Shown here in pieces: positions 6,254-8,844 of a stretch of 8,844 nt of DNA (positions are counted from its first letter, which is position 1; every line of letters starts with the position of its first letter). The notes under the pieces are model-generated. The model did not search any database. It was not told the DNA's origin and worked only from the letters and a program-made list of their open reading frames with translations. Made by a program: the position numbers and the translations under genes. The DNA lies in NCBI GenBank assembly GCA_030632865.1, contig DAOVTY010000122.1, positions 1 through 8,844 of the forward strand, given 5' to 3'. The stretch comes from Bacteroidota bacterium (lineage in GTDB: Bacteria > Bacteroidota > Bacteroidia > Bacteroidales > Prolixibacteraceae).

Positions 6254-6261
6254 AATATTTG
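6254..6261 (+). promoter_or_regulatory. Possible -7 box for the acylase gene
   Basis: AATATTTG differs from TAnnTTTG only in its first base and lies 56 bases before the acylase ATG. The upstream -33 region is only T-rich. This element and the one proposed for the opposite strand lie within 20 bases of each other, so the divergent promoters would be nearly back to back. Confidence 0.28.
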
Positions 6262-6317
6262 AATTTCAATCAGTAAATTCCACAATAATTTTTAATCTAA
6301 ATTAAATTTCTAATAAA

Positions 6318-8705
6318 ATGAAAGCCGTTAAGCGTATTTTAATTGCATTATCTTTTTTAATTTTTCTTTTATTAATTGTAGGATATTTTTTCTTGAATAA
6401 CTTGAAAAATTCTGCTATTCCCGACTACAATAAAAACCTTGAAATAGCAGGTTTAACAGAGGAGGTAACCGTTTTGCGTGATTCGCTTGGAATACCACAT
6501 GTTTATGCTAAAAACGAAAAAGATTTGTACTGCGCTGTAGGTTTTGTAATGGCTCAAGACAGGTTGTGGCAAATGGATTTGCTGCGTAGAGTTACGCAAG
6601 GTCGTCTTTCCGAAATTTTAGGGAAAGAACAGAAAAATACCGATTTATTGATGCGTGCTTTGAGAATGCAGGAAAAATCGGAAATAATACTGTCTAATGC
6701 CAAGCCTGAAATAATTATAGCACTCGATGCTTTTACCCATGGAATGAACCAATACATGGAAAATTATCCGCTGCCACCAGAATTTAAAATATTGGGATAC
6801 AAGCCAGATCCATGGAAACCTGTTCACTCTATTAATTTAATTGGATATATGTCGTGGGATTTAACCTCAGGTTGGGGAATTGAATCGTTGCTTAATCAGC
6901 TTAAAAATGAATTGAGTGCAGAGCAAATTAGATATTTAATTCCTGATATGAAAAAGCATGAAACATCAATTTTTCCTGATTTTAATTATTCTCAGGTAAA
7001 TATTGATAAAACACTTTTATCGGCGAGTAAAAATCTTGAAAACTTAGGTATCGAAATTTTTTATGGAAGTAATAATTGGGCAGTTACTGGCAAAAAAAGT
7101 AAAACTGGGAAACCATTATTTGCAAACGACATGCACCTTGGTTTATTTGCACCCGGAATTTGGTATCAGATGCACCAGAATATTGAAGGTAAATTAAATG
7201 TAACCGGACTAGTATTGCCCGGACAACCTTTAATTATTGCAGGACACAACGATTCGATTGCTTGGGGAATGACAAATGTAATGGTTGATGATCTCGATTT
7301 TTATGCTGAAACTTTAAATGAAGATTCAACTAAATATTTATTAGATGGTGAGTGGAAAAATCTTCGAATAAAAAATGAAATAATTAAAACAAAAGAGGGA
7401 GAGGAGTTTAATGAAATTTTAAAATTTACTCATCGAGGACCAATTATAAATAGATTTAAAAATAGTGCTGAAATTCCACTTTCAATTCATTGGATTGGCA
7501 ATGAGCCAAGCAATGAAATTCGCTCGTTATATTTGCTAAATAGGGCAAAAAATTGGGACGATTTTCGTGATGCAGTAAAAACATTTAAAGCAGTTAGCCA
7601 GAATATTATTTATGCTGATGTTGCTGGCAATATTGGACTTCAAACTTGTGCAGGTGTTCCAATGCGGGAAGGTAGTGGAATTGAAGTTTATCCTGGAGAA
7701 ACCAGCAAGTTCGATTGGACTGGTTTAGTTCCATTCGAAGAGTTGCCATTTGAATTTAACCCAGAACGTGGTTACGTTTCGTCGGCAAACAATAAAACTG
7801 CACCCGAGAATTATCCGCATTATATTAGTCATTGGTTTGCTATCCCAAATAGAATAGATAGAATTAGGGAAATGTTAGATGAAAAAGAGAAGTTTGGAAT
7901 CGACGATTTTGAGAAAATGCATAGCGATTTTAAATCTAAAAAAGCTGAAAAAATGACTCCCGAGTTTTTGATTGCTCTACAAACCGAAACCAATTGGAAC
8001 GTAACTCAAACAGATGCTTTAGAGTTACTTAAAAATTGGGATTTTGTTTTATCTCGTGAAAGTCAGGCCGCTTCAGTTTTTGAAATTCTCTATCGTAAAA
8101 CAATAGAAAATTTTATGAAAGATGATGTTTCTGATGAAAATTTTGAAGCCTTAAAAGGGCAACGAATGTTACTTGAAAATTTGATGTTGAATATTCTCCC
8201 CGAAAAAACATCAATGTGGATTGATGATAAAAGTACAACGGAAATAGAAACTTTTAATGATATTGTAATTCGTTCGTTTAAAGAAACAGTTACTGATTTA
8301 ACCTCCGAATTGGGTACAGATACAAAAAGCTGGAATTGGGGGAAAATACACACATTTACAATAAACCATCCGCTAGGAGTTATAAATGTTTTAGATAAAG
8401 TTTTTAGTCTGAATAAAGGTCCATTCGAGGTGTCTGGTAGTTTTCATACGGTTTGTCCGTATTCATATTCGTATAATAATTTGTACAAAGTAAATCATGG
8501 CGCATCGCATCGTCATATTTTTGATGTTAGTAATTGGGATGCATCAAAAACAATAATTCCAACAGGAACCAGTGGAATTCCTGCTAGCGATTTCTATCTC
8601 AACCAAACCGAAATGTACATCAATAATCAATATCATGCCGATCCGTTTAGTAAATCCAGTGTTCAAGAAGCATCAAAATTTAAAATGATACTTTCACCAA
8701 AATAA
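6318..8705 (+). CDS. Penicillin acylase family Ntn hydrolase, membrane-anchored
   Basis: This 795-residue member of the penicillin amidase family (peptidase family S45) hydrolyses amide bonds of acylated compounds, such as beta-lactams, N-acyl-homoserine lactones or other N-acyl amines. The N-terminus (6-27) is one strong hydrophobic segment without a clear cleavage site, implying a signal anchor and a periplasmic enzyme. The alpha-chain part shows LRDSLGIPHVYA (53-64) and GFVMAQDRLWQMDLLRR (75-91). Autocleavage is expected at G250-S251 in YGSNNWAV, making S251 the N-terminal nucleophile. Downstream come FANDMHLG (268-275), AGHNDSIAWGMTN (308-320), YADVAGNIG (432-440), SSANNK (488-493, with a likely oxyanion Asn) and NRIDRI (511-516). 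Motifs and length indicate an intact proenzyme. The start at 6318 is set by the basic residues before the anchor. The substrate is unknown and no partner gene is adjacent. Confidence 0.93.
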   Translation: MKAVKRILIALSFLIFLLLIVGYFFLNNLKNSAIPDYNKNLEIAGLTEEVTVLRDSLGIPHVYAKNEKDLYCAVGFVMAQDRLWQMDLLRRVTQGRLSEILGKEQKNTDLLMRALRMQEKSEIILSNAKPEIIIALDAFTHGMNQYMENYPLPPEFKILGYKPDPWKPVHSINLIGYMSWDLTSGWGIESLLNQLKNELSAEQIRYLIPDMKKHETSIFPDFNYSQVNIDKTLLSASKNLENLGIEIFYGSNNWAVTGKKSKTGKPLFANDMHLGLFAPGIWYQMHQNIEGKLNVTGLVLPGQPLIIAGHNDSIAWGMTNVMVDDLDFYAETLNEDSTKYLLDGEWKNLRIKNEIIKTKEGEEFNEILKFTHRGPIINRFKNSAEIPLSIHWIGNEPSNEIRSLYLLNRAKNWDDFRDAVKTFKAVSQNIIYADVAGNIGLQTCAGVPMREGSGIEVYPGETSKFDWTGLVPFEELPFEFNPERGYVSSANNKTAPENYPHYISHWFAIPNRIDRIREMLDEKEKFGIDDFEKMHSDFKSKKAEKMTPEFLIALQTETNWNVTQTDALELLKNWDFVLSRESQAASVFEILYRKTIENFMKDDVSDENFEALKGQRMLLENLMLNILPEKTSMWIDDKSTTEIETFNDIVIRSFKETVTDLTSELGTDTKSWNWGKIHTFTINHPLGVINVLDKVFSLNKGPFEVSGSFHTVCPYSYSYNNLYKVNHGASHRHIFDVSNWDASKTIIPTGTSGIPASDFYLNQTEMYINNQYHADPFSKSSVQEASKFKMILSPK

Positions 8706-8779
8706 TAGATAAATTTAAAAGTATTTTTTTTACCAAAAACCGAATCACTCTTTTTATTGTTACATTATAAAACGTTTTA

Positions 8780-8844
8780 ATGAACATTCAAAAAAGCATA
8801 TTTCAAGCTCCTATTTATATCCTTTCTGGTGGTAGAGGAATTGC
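8780..8844 (+). CDS. Start of an unidentified gene, cut by right window edge
   Basis: An ATG at 8780 opens a frame of 21 full codons that runs off the window. An in-frame TAA at 8768-8770 bounds it upstream, so this ATG is the only plausible start nearby. The visible residues include APIYILSGGRGI (10-21), a beta-strand followed by a Gly-rich loop. This faintly resembles the N-terminal strand and loop of DUF299 kinase/pyrophosphorylase regulators (IYxVSDxxGxT), but the Asp is absent and the fragment is too short to assign. It follows the acylase gene by 74 bases on the same strand, with no clear terminator between them, so co-transcription is possible. Confidence 0.55.
   Translation, partial: MNIQKSIFQAPIYILSGGRGI

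Noticed and set aside
6219..6317. The AT-rich divergent region as a possible origin or shared operator
   Set aside because: No repeated binding word or clear palindrome was found; it is explained well enough by two back-to-back promoters.
1..8844. CRISPR, phage, toxin-antitoxin or other defence system
   Set aside because: No regularly spaced repeats, integrase or transposase, small paired ORFs or defence domains are visible; the genes are mostly recognisable housekeeping or envelope families.

Overview
The window looks like a chromosomal housekeeping segment from a member of the Bacteroidetes (Bacteroidota). The supporting signs are an AT-rich composition, starts with little or no Shine-Dalgarno sequence, promoter-like boxes close to the Bacteroidetes form (TTTG, about 20 bases, TAnnTTTG), and typical families: a DUF4296-type lipoprotein, a single-domain heptose-1-phosphate adenylyltransferase, and panC-panD as a pair. 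Nothing points to a plasmid, phage or recent insertion. I see no IS element, tRNA, rRNA or CRISPR array, and no gap between genes exceeds about 145 bases.

Layout. Bases 2-1111: panC (5' end cut by the window edge) and panD, two pantothenate (vitamin B5/CoA) genes 12 bases apart, closed by a clear intrinsic terminator at 1130-1159. Bases 1194-3037: a heptose-phosphate adenylyltransferase (LPS or S-layer sugar precursor), apparently starting at TTG, overlapping radA (recombination/repair ATPase) by one base. Bases 3153-4736: a small DUF4296-like lipoprotein behind a plausible Bacteroidetes promoter, then, six bases after its stop and in the same frame, a GTG-started metal-dependent amidohydrolase/deaminase. 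Bases 4848-5627: a radical SAM protein of unresolved role, with a perfect TAnnTTTG box upstream. Bases 5772-6218 (minus strand): a secreted DUF2147 protein, convergent with the radical SAM gene and followed by its own terminator-like hairpin. Bases 6318-8705: a membrane-anchored penicillin-acylase family Ntn hydrolase, divergent from the DUF2147 gene. Bases 8780-8844: the first 21 codons of another gene, running off the right edge.

How the genes fit together. PanC and PanD are consecutive in function: PanD makes beta-alanine, which PanC joins to pantoate. The other neighbours have no obvious joint pathway. The adenylyltransferase-radA overlap and the lipoprotein-amidohydrolase junction suggest co-translation rather than shared chemistry. 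I did not find a convincing new multi-gene system. The least characterised items are the amidohydrolase (possibly aminofutalosine-deaminase-like), the radical SAM protein and the acylase, whose substrates cannot be read from sequence alone.
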